NCBI GenBank assembly: GCA_027923505.1
Contig: BROI01000018.1
Coordinates: 1 to 64,000, forward strand
Direction: 5' to 3'
Length of the DNA: 64,000 nt
Source of the DNA: Mayamaea pseudoterrestris
Taxonomy: Eukaryota; Bacillariophyta; Bacillariophyceae; Sellaphorales; Sellaphoraceae
The position numbers and the translations under genes are program-made. Each line of letters opens with the position of its first letter. Positions within the stretch are counted from its first letter, which is position 1. The notes under the pieces are model-generated. The model saw only the letters and a list, made by a program, of their open reading frames with translations. It had not been told where the DNA came from and did not search any database. This document shows positions 10,096 to 23,159 of this stretch, one piece after another.

Positions 10096-12460
10096 TAGTC
10101 TCCATTTCATTGTTTTATGAACCATTAAATGGTGGGCCTAGCCATTGTTCCTGCTATGGTGTCAGCCTCCAGGCAGTCCTCTATGCACCATTTGAGACTC
10201 TGCACCTGTCAATGGCACACCCTGGACATGTTTTGCCTGACTCATTGGGTATTTGGGTGGCCAGGGCATGGGGGGTTTGACAGGTCAGAATCTACAACTT
10301 GTAATGTTGGCCATACCCACAGTGGAGGCCATACCCATGGTGTCAGCCTCCAGGCAGTCCTTTCTGCACCATTTGAGACTCTGCACCTGTCAATGGCATA
10401 ACCTGGACATGTTTTGCCTGACTCATTGGATATTTGGGTGGCCAGGGCATGGGGCATTTGACAGGTCAGAATCTACAACTTGTGGTGTGTTGGCCATACC
10501 CAAAGTGGAGGCCGTACCCATGGTGTCAGCCTCCAGGCAGTCCTCTATGCACCATTTGAGACTCTGCACCTGTCAATGGCACACCCTGGACATGTTTTGC
10601 CTGACTCATTGGGTATTTGGGTGGCCAGGGAATGGGGCGTTTGACAGGTCAGAATCTACAACTTGTAATGTTGGCCATACCCACAGTGGAGGCTGTACCC
10701 ATGGTGTCAGCCTCCAGGCAGTCCTTTTTGCACCATTTGAGACTCTGCACCTGTCAATGGCATACCCTGGACATGTTTTGCCTGGCTCATTGGGTATTTT
10801 GGTGGCCAGGACATGGGGCGTTTGACAGGGAAGAATCTGCAACTTATGGCGTTGGCCATACCCACAGTGGAGGCCGTACCCATGGTGTCAGCATCCAGGC
10901 AGTCCTTTTTGCACCATTTGAGACTCTGCACCTGTCAATGGCATAACCTGAACATGTTTGGCCTGACTCATTAGGTATTTGGGTGGCCAGGGCATGGGGC
11001 GTTTGACAGGTCAGAATCTACAACTTGTGGTGTTGGCCATTCCCACAGTGGAGGCCTTACCCATGGTGTCAGCCTCCAGGCAGTCCTTTTTGCACCATCT
11101 GAGACTCTGCACCTGTCAATGGCATACCCTGACCATGTGTTGCCTGACGCATTGGGTATTTGGGTGGCCAGGGCATGGGGCGTTTGACAGGTCAGAATCT
11201 ACAACTTGTAATGTTGGCCATACCCACAGTGGAGGCTGTACCCATGGTGTCAGCCTCCAGGCAGTTTTTTTGCACCATTTGAGACTCTACACCTGTCAAT
11301 GGCATACCCTTGACATGTTTTGCCTGGCTCATTGGGTATTTGGGTGGCCAGGGCATGGGGCGTTTGACAGGTCAGAATCTACAACTTGTGGTGTTGGCCA
11401 TACCCAAAGTGGAGGCCGTACCCATGGTGTCAGCCTCCAGGCAGTCCTCTATGCACCATTTGAGACTCTGCACCTGTCAATGGCACACCCTGGACATGTT
11501 TTGCCTGACTCATTGGGTATTTGGGTGGCCAGGGAATGGGGCGTTTGACAGGTCAGAATCTACAACTTGTAATGTTGGCCATACCCACAGTGGAGGCTGT
11601 ACCCATGGTGTCAGCCTCCAGGCAGTCCTTTTTGCACCATTTGAGACTCTGCACCTGTCAATGGCATACCCTGGACATGTTTTGCCTGGCTCATTGGGTA
11701 TTTTGGTGGCCAGGACATGGGGCGTTTGACAGGGAAGAATCTGCAACTTATGGCGTTGGCCATACCCACAGTGGAGGCCGTACCCATGGTGTCAGCATCC
11801 AGGCAGTCCTTTTTGCACCATTTGAGACTCTGCACCTGTCAATGGCATACCCTGAACATGTTTGGCCTGACTCATTAGGTATTTGGGTGGCCAGGGCATG
11901 GGGCGTTTGACAGGTCAGAATCTACAACTTGTGGTGTTGGCCATTCCCACAGTGGAGGCCTTACCCATGGTGTCAGCCTCCAGGCAGTCCTTTTTGCACC
12001 ATCTGAGACACTGCACCTGTCAACGGCATACCCTGACCATGTGTTGCCTGACGCATTGGGTATTTGGGTGGCCAGGGCATGGGGCGTTTGACAGGTCAGA
12101 ATCTACAACTTGTAATGTTGGCCATACCCACAGTGGAGGCTGTACCCATGGTGTCAGCCTCCAGGCAGTTTTTTTGCACCATTTGAGACTCTACACCTGT
12201 CAATGGCATACCCTTGACATGTTTTGCCTGGCTCATTGGGTATTTGGGTGGCCAGGGCATGGGGCATTTGACAGGTCAGAATCTACAACTTGTGGTGTTG
12301 GCCATACCCACAGTGGAGGCTGTACCCATGGTGTCAGCCTCCAGGCATTCCTTTTTGCACCATTTGAGACTCTGCACCTGTCAATGGCATACCCTGGACA
12401 TGTTTTGCCTGGCTCATTGGGTATTTGGGTGGCCAGGGCATTGGGCATTTTACAGGTCAA
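10096..12460. repeat. 181-bp satellite, array 1
   Basis: After a bridge of about 50 bp (TCTCCATTTCATTGTTTTATG and following) come about 12.8 tandem units of 181 bp. Each unit contains TTGACAGGT and its exact complement ACCTGTCAA about 99 bp further on, plus GTGTCAGCCTCCAGGCAG and GGTATTTGGGTGGCCAGG. A five-unit block of 904 bp is repeated: the variant ACCCAAAGTGGAGG at about 10499 returns at about 11403. Long open frames of up to 264 residues appear because repeats keep frame over several units. They change frame from unit to unit and are not taken as genes. Confidence 0.93.
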
Positions 12461-15400
12461 TGCCGCAGATGCCGTGACATTCAAACACCCCTACAGCAAG
12501 CCCTGTAGGTGCCCAAAATACACCAGAATGGTGCCAACATCATTATTCAGGCTGCGCTACAAGATGATAGTCTTGGCTGTTGATTCAGGGGATGGCAATG
12601 TAATTGGTGACAACTTGTCACCAGTCTCAGCCCGCAGATGCCGTGACATTCAAACACCCCTACAGCAAACCCTTTAGGTGCCCAAAATACACCAGAATGG
12701 TGCCAACATCATTATTCAGGCTGAGCTACAAAATGGTAGGCTTGGCTGGTGTCTCAGGGGATGGCAATGTATTTGGTGACAACTTGTCACCAGTCTCAGC
12801 CCGCAGATGCCGTGACATTCAAATGCCCCTACAGCAAGCCCTGTTGGTGCCCGAAATACTCCAGAATGGTGCCAACATCCTTATTCTGGCTGCGCTACAA
12901 GATGGTAGTCTTGGCTGGTGACTCAGGGGATGGCAATGTATTTGGTGACAACTTGTCACCAGTCTCAGCCAGCAGATGCCATGACATTCAAATGCCCCTA
13001 CAGCAAGCCCTGTAGGTGCCCAAAATACACCAATTGGTGTCAACATCATTATTCAGGCTGCACTACAAGATGGTAGACTAGGCTGGTGTCTCAGGGGATG
13101 GCAATGTATTTGGTGACAACTTGTCACCAGTCTCAGCCCGCACATACCGTGACATTCAAATGCCCCTACAGCAAGCCCTGTAGGTGCCCAAAATACACCA
13201 GAATGGTGCCAACATCATTATTCAGGCTGCGCTACAAAATGGTAGGCTTGGCTGGTGTTTCAGGGGATGGCAATGTATTTGGTGACAACTTGTCACCAGT
13301 CTCAGCCCGCAGATGCCGTGACATTCAAATGCCCCTACAGCAAGCCCTGTAGGTGCCCAAAATACTCCCGAATGGTGCCAATATCCTTATTCTGGCTGCG
13401 CTACAAGATGGTAGTCTTGGCTGGTGACTCAGGGGATGGAAATGTATGTGGTGACAACTTGTCACCAGTCTCAGCCAGCAGATGCCATGACATTCAAATG
13501 CCCCTACAGCAAGCCCTGTAGGTGCCCAAAATACACCAGATTGGTGTCAACATCATTATTCAGGATGCACTACAAGATGGTAGACTTTGCTGGTGTCTCA
13601 GGGGATGGCAATGTATTTGGTGACAACTTGTCACCAGTCTCAGCCTGCAGACGCCGTGACATTCATACACCCCTACAGCAAGCCCTGTAGGTGCCCAAAA
13701 TACACCAGAATGGTGCCAACATCATTAATCAGGCTGAGCTACAAGATGGTAGGCTTGGCTGGTGTCTCAGGGGATGGCAATGTATTTCGTGACAACTTGT
13801 CACCAGTCTCAGCCCGCAGATGCGGTGACATTCAAACGCCCCTACAGCAAGCCCTGTAGGTGCCCAAAATACTCAAGAATGGTGCCAACATCATTATTCT
13901 GGCTGCGCTACAAGATGGTAGACTTGGCTGGTGACCCAGGGGATGGCAATGTATTTGGTGACAACTTGTCACCAGTCTCAGCCCGCAGATGGCGTGACAT
14001 TCAAACACCCCTACAGCAAGCCCTGTAGGTGCCCAAAATACACCAGATTGGTGTCAACATCATTATTCAGGCTGCGCTACAAGATGGTAGGCTTGGCGGG
14101 TGTCTCAGGGGATGGCAATGTATTTGGTGACAACTTGTCACCAGGCTCAGCCCGCAGATGCCGTGACATTCAAATGCCCCTACAGCAAGCCCTGTAGGTG
14201 CCCAAAGTACTCCAGAATGGTGCCAACATCCTTACTCAGGCTGCGCTACAAGATGATAGGTTTGGCTGGTGTCTCAGGGGATGGCAATGTATTTGGTGAC
14301 AACTTGTCACCAGTCTCAGCCCGCAGATGCCGTGACATTCAAACACCCCTACAGCCAACCCTTTAGGTGCCCAAAATACACCAGAATGGTGCCAACATCA
14401 TTATTCAGGCTGCGCTACAAAATGGTAGGCTTGGCTGGTGTCTCAGGGGATGGCAATGTATTTGGTGACAACTTGTCACCAGTCTCAGCCCGCAGATGCC
14501 GTGACATTCAAATGCCCCTACAGCAAGCCCTGTAGGTGCCGAAAATACTCCAGAATGGTGCCAACATCCTTATTCTGGCTGCGCTACAAGATGGTAGTCT
14601 TGGCTGGTGACTCAGGGGATGGCAATGTATTTGGTGACAACTTGTCACCAGTCTCAGCCAGCAGATGCCATGACATTCAAATGCCCCTACAGCAAGCCCT
14701 GTAGGTGCCCAAAATACTCCAGAATGGTGCCAACATCCTTATTCAGGCTGCGCTACAAGATGGTAGTCTTGGCTGGTGACTCAGGGGATGGCAATGTATT
14801 AGGTGACAACTTGTCACCAGTCTCAGCCCGCAGATGCCGTGACATTCAAATGCCCCTACAGCAAGCCCTGTAGGTGCCCAAAATACACCAGAATGGTGCC
14901 AACATCATTTTTCAGGCTGCGCTACAAGATGGTAGTCTTGGCTGGTGACTCAGGGGATGGCAATGTATTTGGTGACAACTTGTCACCAGGCTCAGCCCGC
15001 AGATGCCGTGACATTCAAATGCCCCTACAGCAAGCCCTGTAGGTGCCCAAAGTACTCCAGAATGGTGCCAACATCCTTACTCAGGCTGCGCTACAAGATG
15101 ATAGGTTTGGCTGGTGTCTCAGGGGATGGCAATGTTTTTGGTTACAACTTGTCACCAGTCTCAGCCCGCAGATGCCGTGACATTCAAACACCCCTACAGC
15201 CAACCCTTTAGGTGCCCAAAATACACCAGAATGGTGCCAACATCATTATTCAGGCTGCGCTACAAAATGGTAGGCTTGGCTGGTGTCTCAGGGGATGGCA
15301 ATGTATTTGGTGACAACTTGTCACCAGTCTCAGCCCGCAGATGCCGTGACATTCAAATGCCCCTACAGCAAGCCCTGTAGGTGCCGAAAATACTCCAGAA

Positions 15401-16553
15401 TGGTGCCAACATCCTTATTCTGGCTGCGCTACAAGATGGTAGTCTTGGCTGGTGACTCAGGGGATGGCAATGTATTTGGTGACAACTTGTCACCAGTCTC
15501 AGCCAGCAGATGCCATGACATTCAAATGCCCCTACAGCAAGCCCTGAAGGTGCCCAAAATACTCCAGAATGGTGCCAACATCCTTATTCAGGCTGCGCTA
15601 CAAGATGGTAGTCTTGGCTGGTGACTCAGGGGATGGCAATGTATTAGGTGACAACTTGTCACCAGTCTCAGCCCGCAGATGCCATGACATTCAAATGCCC
15701 CTACAGCAAGCCCTGTAGGTGCCCAAAATACACCAGAATGGTGCCAACATCATTTTTCAGGTTGCGCTACAAGATGGTAGTCTTGGCTGGTGACTCAGGG
15801 GATGGCAATGTATTTGGTGACAACTTGTCACCAGGCTCAGCCCGCAGATGCCGTGACATTCAAATGCCCCTACAGCAAGCCCTGTAGGTGCCCAAAGTAC
15901 TCCAGAATGGTGCCAACATCCTTACTCAGGCTGCGCTACAAGATGATAGGTTTGGCTGGTGTCTCAGGGGATGGCAATGTTTTTGGTTACAACTTGTCAC
16001 CAGTCTCAGCCCGCAGATGCCGTGACATTCAAACACCCCTACAGCCAACCCTTTAGGTGCCCAAAATACACCAGAATGGTGCCAACATCATTATTCAGGC
16101 TGCGCTACAAAATGGTAGGCTTGGCTGGTGTTTCAGGGGATGGCAATGTATTTGGTGACAACTTGTCACCAGTCTCAGCCCGCAGATGCCGTGACATTCA
16201 AATGCCCCTACAGCAAGCCCTGTAGGTGCCCAAAATACTCCAGAATGGTGCCAACATCCTTATTCTGGCTGCGCTACAAGATGGTAGTCTTGGCTGGTGA
16301 CTCAGGGGATGGCAATGTATTTGGTGACAACTTGTCACCAGTCTCAGCCAGCAGATGCCATGACATTCAAATGCCCCTACAGCAAGCCCTGTAGGTGCCC
16401 AAAATACTCCAGAATGGTGCCAACATCCTTATTCAGGCTGCGCTACAAGATGGTAGTCTTGGCTGGTGACTCAGGGGATGGCAATGTATTAGGTGACAAC
16501 TTGTCACCAGTCTCAGCCCGCAGATGCCGTGACATTCAAATGCCCCTACAGCA
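12461..16553. repeat. 169-bp satellite, array 2
   Basis: About 24 tandem units of the 169-bp satellite, more varied than array 3. Unit variants such as CAGCCAACCCTTTAGGTGC and CTTATTCTGGCTGCG recur every 845 bp (five units) between about 14100 and 16553, so a five-unit higher-order repeat is present nearly three times. The array begins abruptly after the 181-bp family (TTTTACAGGTCAATGCCGC) and ends abruptly at ACAGCA-ATGGCAAAC, where the 352-bp family begins. Confidence 0.94.
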
Positions 16554-19500
16554 ATGGCAAACATGAAGTCTATGCATACAAGCACTGTGCATGATCCGAG
16601 GGCACAAGACATACCTCCTTGGTGAATTTGTTTTGCGCATCAGCCTCCTGCTTGCCTTTTGCCTTCAGGTCAGCAGCTTCAGTTAGCAGGTACTATGTGA
16701 CTGCCTACCCTAGCAGTGGCAAACATCAGATTCCCACAATCTCTTTGTAAACAGGCTTGGGGCATGATCCAAGGTCACAAATGGATATTGTATAGTGCAT
16801 TCACTTTGTGCATTTGCCTCCTGCATGTTGCCTGCTTCCAGATCCGAAGAAGTTGCTGGTATGTACTACCCAACTGCCAAACACCAACCTAGCAGTGGCA
16901 AACATGAAGTGCCCACACACTCTATGCGTACAGCCACTGTGCATGATCCGAGGGCACAAGACATACCTCCTTGGTGAATTTGTTTTGCGCATCAGCCTCC
17001 TGCTTGCCTTTTGCCTTCAGGTCAGCAGCTTCAGTTAGCAGGTACTATGTGACTGCCTACCTAGCAGAGGCAAACATCAGATCCCCACAATCTCTTTGTA
17101 AACTGGCTTGGGGCATGATCCAAGGTCACAAATGGATATTGTATTGTGCATTCACTTTGTGCATTTGCCTCCTGCATGTTGCCTGCTTCCAGATCCACAG
17201 AAGTTGCTGGAATGTACTACCCAACTGCCGAACACCAACCTAGCAGTGGCAAACATGAAGTGCCCACACACTCTATGCATACAGCCACTGTGCATGATCC
17301 GAGGGCACAAGACATACCTCCTTGGTGAATTTGTTTTGCGCATCAGCCTCCTGCTTGCCGTTTGCCTTCAGGTCAGCAGCTTCAGTTAGCAGGTACTATG
17401 TGACTGCCTACCCTAGCAGTGGCAAACATCAGATGCCCACAATCTCTTTGTAAACTGGCTTGGGGCATGATCCAAGGTCACAAATGGATATTGTATAGTG
17501 CATTCACTTTGTGCATTTGCCTCCTGCATGTTGCCTGCTTCCAGATCCACAGAAGTTGCTGGTATGTACTACCCAACTGCCGAACACCAACCTAGCAGTG
17601 GCAAACATGAAGTGCCCACACACTCTATGCGTACAGCCACTGTGCAACATCCGAGGGCACAAGACATACCTCCTTAGTGAATTTGTTTTGCGCATCAGCC
17701 TCCTGCTTGCCTTTTGCCTTCAGGTCAGCAGCTTCAGTTAGCAGGTACTATGTGACTGCCTACCCTAACAGTGGCAAACATCAGATCCCCACAATCTCTT
17801 TGTAAACTGGCTTGGGGCATGATCCAAGGTCACAAATGGATATGGTTTAGTGCATTCACTTTGTGCATTTGCCTCCTGCATGTTGCCTGCTTCCAGATCC
17901 GCAGAAGTTGCTGGTATGTACTACCCAACTGCCGAACACCAACCTAGCAGTGGCAAACATGAAGTGCCCACACACTCTATGCGTACAGCCACTGTGCATG
18001 ATCCGAGGGCACAAGACATACCTCCTTGGTGAATTTGTTTTGCGCATCAGCCTCCTGCTTGCCTTTTGCCTTCAGGTCAGCAGCTTCAGTTAGCAGGTAC
18101 TATGTGACTGCCTACCCTAGCAGTGGCAAACATCAGATCCCCACAATCTCTTTGTAAACTGGCTTGGGGCATGATCCAAGGTCACAAATGGATATTGTAT
18201 AGTGCATTCACTTTGTGCATTTGCCTCCTGCATGTTGCCTGCTTCCAGATCCGCAGAAGTTGCTGGTATGTACTACCCAACTGCCAAACACCAACCTAGC
18301 AGTGGCAAACATGAAGTGCCCACACACTCTATGCGTACAGCCACTGTGCATGATCCGAGGGCACAAGACATAACTTCTTGGTGAATTTGTTTTGCGCATC
18401 AGCCTCCTGCTTGCCTTTTGCCTTCAGGTCAGCAGCTTCAGTTAGCAGGTACTATGTGACTGCCTACCCTAGCAGTGGCAAACATCAGATCCCCACAATC
18501 TCTTTGATAACTGGCTTGGGGCATGATCCAAGGTCACAAATGGATATTGTATAGTGCATTCACTTTGTGCATTTGCCTCTTGCATGTTGCCTGCTTCCAG
18601 ATCCACAGAAGTTGCTGGTATGTACTACCCAACTGCCGAACACCAACCTAGCAGTGGCAAACATGAAGTGCCCACACACTCTATGCGTACAGCCACTGTG
18701 CATGATCCGAGGGCACAAGACATACCTCCTTGGTGAATTTGTTTTGCGCATCAGCCTCCTGCTTGCCTTTTGCCTTCAGGTCAGCAGCTTCAGTTAGCAG
18801 GTACTATGTGACTGCCTACCCTAGCAGTGGCAAACATCAGATCCCCACAATCTCTTTGTAAACTGGCTTGGGGCATGATCCAAGGTCACAAATGGATATT
18901 GTATAGTGCATTCACTTTGTGCATTTGCCTCCTGCATGTTTCCTGCTCCCAGATCCGCAGAAGTTGCTGGAATGTACTACCCAACTGCCGAACACCAACC
19001 TAGCAGTGGCAAACATGAAGTGCCCAAACACTCTATGCGTACAGCCACTGTGCATGATCCGAGGGCACAAGACATACCTCCTTGGTGAATTTGTTTTGCG
19101 CATCAGCCTCCTGCTTGCCATTTGCCTTCAGGTCAGCAGTTTCAGTTAGCAGGTACTATGTGACAGCCTACCCTAGCAGTGGCAAACATCAGATCCCCAC
19201 AATCTCTTTGTAAACGGGCTTGGGGCATGATCCAAGGTCACAAATGGATATTGTATAGTGCATTCACTTTGTGCATTTTGCCTCCTGCATGTTGCCTGCT
19301 TCCAGATCCGCAGAAGTTGCTGGTATGTACTACCCATCTGCCGAACACCAACCTAGCAGTGGCAAACATGAAGTGCCCACACACTCTATGCGTACAGCCA
19401 CTGTGCATGATCCGAGGGCACAAGACATACCTCCTTGGTGAATTTGTTTTGCGCATCAGCCTCCTGCTTGCCTTTTGCCTTCAGGTCAGCAGCTTCAGTT

Positions 19501-19674
19501 AGCAGGTACTATGTGACTGCCTACCCTAGCAGTGGCAAACATCAGATCCCCACAATCTCTTTGTAAACTGGCTTGGGGCATGATCCAAGGTCACAAATGG
19601 ATATTGTATAGTGCATTCACTTTGTGCATTTGCCTCCTGCATGTTGCCTGCTACCAGATCCGCAGAAGTTACTG
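16554..19674. repeat. 352-bp satellite, array 2, first part
   Basis: Close to nine units of the 352-bp satellite. Unit variants follow the same order as in array 1: units at about 17850-19100 match those at about 6055-7300 at a constant offset of 11795 bp. Units near 19179-19674 match those near 8089-8584 at an offset of 11090 bp, so two units are missing from this copy. This shows that array 2 is a large-scale duplicate of array 1, not an independent expansion. Confidence 0.93.
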
Positions 19675-20701
19675 CAATTGGCTTCGGCACACGTGCAGGA
19701 CTCGCTTGACCGGGCAACAGCCAGCGGAAGATTCGAGCGCGGATGAATGGGACAACGGAACTTGTGAAACTTGCCATCTTGGTCCTGCAGGTTCATGAAG
19801 AAGAATGAATGTGAACCGCCATATTGGATCTCGTCTTGGCTTAAACCGTGGTAGAGAGCATAGCCTTGAGGCGACAGCAGGCGTTGGTTGGAAGCAGGAC
19901 ACAAATGCGCTGGTACAATGACCTCCACATTCTTGCCTTGCTCTGTGATAAACATCCAACACACTTTGCCGTGCCCCGTGATAGCAGACTTGCCATTAGC
20001 GGTATTGATAAAGCCTTTGGTCCACCGCAACTTAACAAAATCATCCACAAAGCGTCAGAGCAACGGAGCAACCAGTATCTAGGACACGGAGATTAGCTCC
20101 TCCTGACCGCCCCTGAACACTCAGCCTCGAATGCAACGCCATGACAAAGTCCGGGTCAAGACGTGAGCATTGAATGCATTGCTATAGTCTTCCTTGCCCA
20201 AGCTTGATGACCGCAATTGAAGAGGCAGCGACAAACGAAACGTTTATTGTTATACTGCTTGGAGAGTCCCTCTGAGATAGCAGTTACATTAGCGTGATTA
20301 TTATAAATTATTATGAAGAGGCAGCGACAGGCTCCCTGGATAGGGCAGCGACAAGTTAAAGGACTCATCAACCGTGGATAGAAGAGCTTTAGCTACCGTT
20401 GATGCGTTTTCATGGCTTTGGAGAACCTCCTCGAGAAGCTTGCTTGTCGCCGGCATAAGAGCCTGGCACTGGGAACAGGACTTGGACTGGAACTTGGTCT
20501 TGCACTCGGTCAGGGCAGACGGGGGGGGCTTGGTCTTGGCTTGGTCTTGCACTCGCGGTCAGGGAGGCGAGCAGGGCCTTGGTCTTGATCTTGGTCTTGG
20601 ACTCGGTCAGGGACGCGAGCGGGGACGGATCATCACTGGGTGCAGGACTGGGAATTTGCTCAACCTCGAAGAAGACGTCTTCAATGTCTGTTATATTGCC
20701 A
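19675..20701 (-). mobile_element. copia-type fragment in satellite, copy 2
   Basis: The second copy of the gag/protease copia fragment seen at 8585-9620, in the same orientation and with the same satellite flanks (GAAGTTACTG on both sides). It carries the protease-type region, the 48-bp minisatellite and the hairpin insertion (about 20234-20313, between two copies of the 16-bp word at 20218 and 20314). It has several small differences from copy 1, and its hairpin is less perfect. The shared flanks mean it spread with the satellite, not by transposition. Confidence 0.8.
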
Positions 20702-22164
20702 TTGTGCATTTGCCTCCTGCATGTTGCCTGCTTCCAGATACGCAGAAGTTACTGGTATGTACTACCCAACTGCCGAACACCAACCTAGCAGTGGCAAACA
20801 TGAAGTGCCCACACACTCTATGCGTACAGCCACTGTGCATGATCCGAGGGCACAAGACATACCTCCTTGGTGAATTTGTTTTGCGCATCAGCCTCCTGCT
20901 TGCCATTTGCCTTCAGGTCAGCAGTTTCAGTTAGCAGGTACTATGTGACTGCCTACCCTAGCAGTGGCAAACATCAGATCCCCACAATCTCTTTGTAAAC
21001 TGGCTTGGGGCATGATCCAAGGTCACAAATGGATATTGTATAGTGCATTCACTTTGTGCATTTTGCCTCCTGCATGTTGCCTGCTTCCAGATCCGCAGAA
21101 GTTGGTGGTATGTACTACCCATCTGCCGAACACCAACCTAGCAGTGGCAAACATGAAGTGCCCACACACTCTATGCGTACAGCCACTGTGCATGATCCGA
21201 GGGCACAAGACATACCTCCTTGGTGAATTTGTTTTGCGCATCAGCCTCCTGCTTGCCTTCTGCCTTCAGGTCAGCAGCTTCAGTTAGCAGGTACTATGTG
21301 ACTGTCTACCCTAGCAGTGGCAAACATCAGATCCCCACAATCTCTTTGTAAACTGGCTTGGGGCATGATCCAAGGTCACAAATGGATATTGTATAGTGCA
21401 TTCACTTTGTGCATTTGCCTCCTGCATGTTTCCTGCTCCCAGATCCGCAGAAGTTGCTGGAATGTACTACCCAACTGCCGAACACCAACCTAGCAGTGGC
21501 AAACATGAAGTGCCCAAACACTCTATGCGTACAGCCACTGTGCATGATCCGAGGGCACAAGACATACCTCCTTGGTGAATTTGTTTTGCGCATCAGCCTC
21601 CTGCTTGCCATTTGCCTTCAGGTCAGCAGTTTCAGTTAGCAGGTACTATGTGACAGCCTACCCTAGCAGTGGCAAACATCAGATCCCCACAATCTCTTTG
21701 TAAACGGGCTTGGGGCATGATCCAAGGTCACAAATGGATATTGTATAGTGCATTCACTTTGTGCATTTTGCCTCCTGCATGTTGCCTGCTTCCAGATCCG
21801 CAGAAGTTGCTGGTATGTACTACCCATCTGCCGAACACCAACCTAGCAGTGGCAAACATGAAGTGCCCACACACTCTATGCGTACAGCCACTGTGCATGA
21901 TCCGAGGGCACAAGACATACCTCCTTGGTGAATTTGTTTTGCGCATCAGCCTCCTGCTTGCCTTTTGCCTTCAGGTCAGCAGCTTCAGTTAGCAGGTACT
22001 ATGTGACTGCCTACCCTAGCAGTGGCAAACATCAGATCCCCACAATCTCTTTGTAAACTGGCTTGGGGCATGATCCAAGGTCACAAATGGATATTGTATA
22101 GTGCATTCACTTTGTGCATTTGCCTCCTGCATGTTGCCTGCTACCAGATCCGCAGAAGTTACTG
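20702..22164. repeat. 352-bp satellite between copia fragments 2 and 3
   Basis: About four units of the 352-bp satellite. Units at 21396-22164 match units at 18906-19674 at an offset of 2490 bp. A block of about four satellite units plus the copia fragment was therefore duplicated in tandem to give fragments 2 and 3. Confidence 0.92.
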
Positions 22165-23159
22165 CAATTGGCTCGCACACGTGCGACAGGACTCGCTTGA
22201 CCCTGGAAACCGCCAGCGGAAGATTCGAGCGCGGATGAATGGGACAACGGAACTTGTGAAACTTGCCATCTTGGTCCTGCAGGTTCATGAAGAAGAATGA
22301 ATGTGAACCGCCATATTGGATCTCGTCTTGGCTTAAACCGTGGTAGAGAGCATAGCCTTGAGGCGACAGCAGGCGTTGGTTGGAAGCAGGACACAAATGC
22401 GCTGGTACAATGACCTCCACATTCTTGCCTTGCTCTGTGATAAACCTCCACCACACACTTTGCCGTGCCCGTGATAGCAGACTTGCCATTAGCGGTATTG
22501 ATAAAGCCTTTGGTCCAGGACAATTAACCTTACAGAGCCGTCAGAGCAGCCAGATAGCAGGACGATTAGTCCTCCTGACCGCCCCTGAACACTCGAGCCT
22601 CGCAATGCAACGACATGACAAAGTCCGGTGCACACACTCTTCCATTGCCTCATCTTGCCCAATATTGAAGAGGCAGCGAACAACGTTTATTGTTATACTG
22701 CTTGGAGAGTCCCTCTGAGATAGCAGTATAACAATAAACGTTTCGTTATTATTATTATTATTATTATTATTATGAAGAGGCAGCGACAGGCTCCCTGGAT
22801 AGGGCAGCGACAAGTTAAAGGACTCATCAACCGTGGATAGAAGAGCTTTAGCTACCGTTGATGCGTTTTCATGGCCTTGGAGAACCTCCTCGAGAAGCTT
22901 GCTTGTCGCCGGCATAAGAGCCTGGCACTGGGAACAGGACTTGGACTGGAACTTGGTCTTGCACTCGGTCAGGGACACGAGCGGGGCCTTGGTCTTGGAC
23001 TTGGTCTTGCACTCGGTCAGGGAGGCGAGCAGGGCCTTGGTCTTGATCTTGGTCTTGGACTCGGTCAGGGACGCGAGCGGGGACGGATCATCACTGGGTG
23101 CAGGACTGGGAATTTGCTCAACCTCGAAGAAGACGTCTTCAATGTCTGTTATATTGCCA
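22165..23159 (-). mobile_element. copia-type fragment in satellite, copy 3
   Basis: The third copy of the same gag/protease fragment with the same flanks. It is shorter than copy 1 and carries more small differences in its protease half. Its gag-like half, with the 48-bp minisatellite and the hairpin insertion (about 22681-22772), stays very close to copy 1. The TTA tail of the hairpin is longer here than in copy 1. It is a fossil fragment, without LTRs or replication domains. Confidence 0.8.

Noticed and set aside
10253-12677. Open frames of up to 264 residues in the 181-bp arrays
   Set aside because: They come from frame continuing through several units and shift frame between units; one even runs into the 169-bp family. 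No domain is recognisable.
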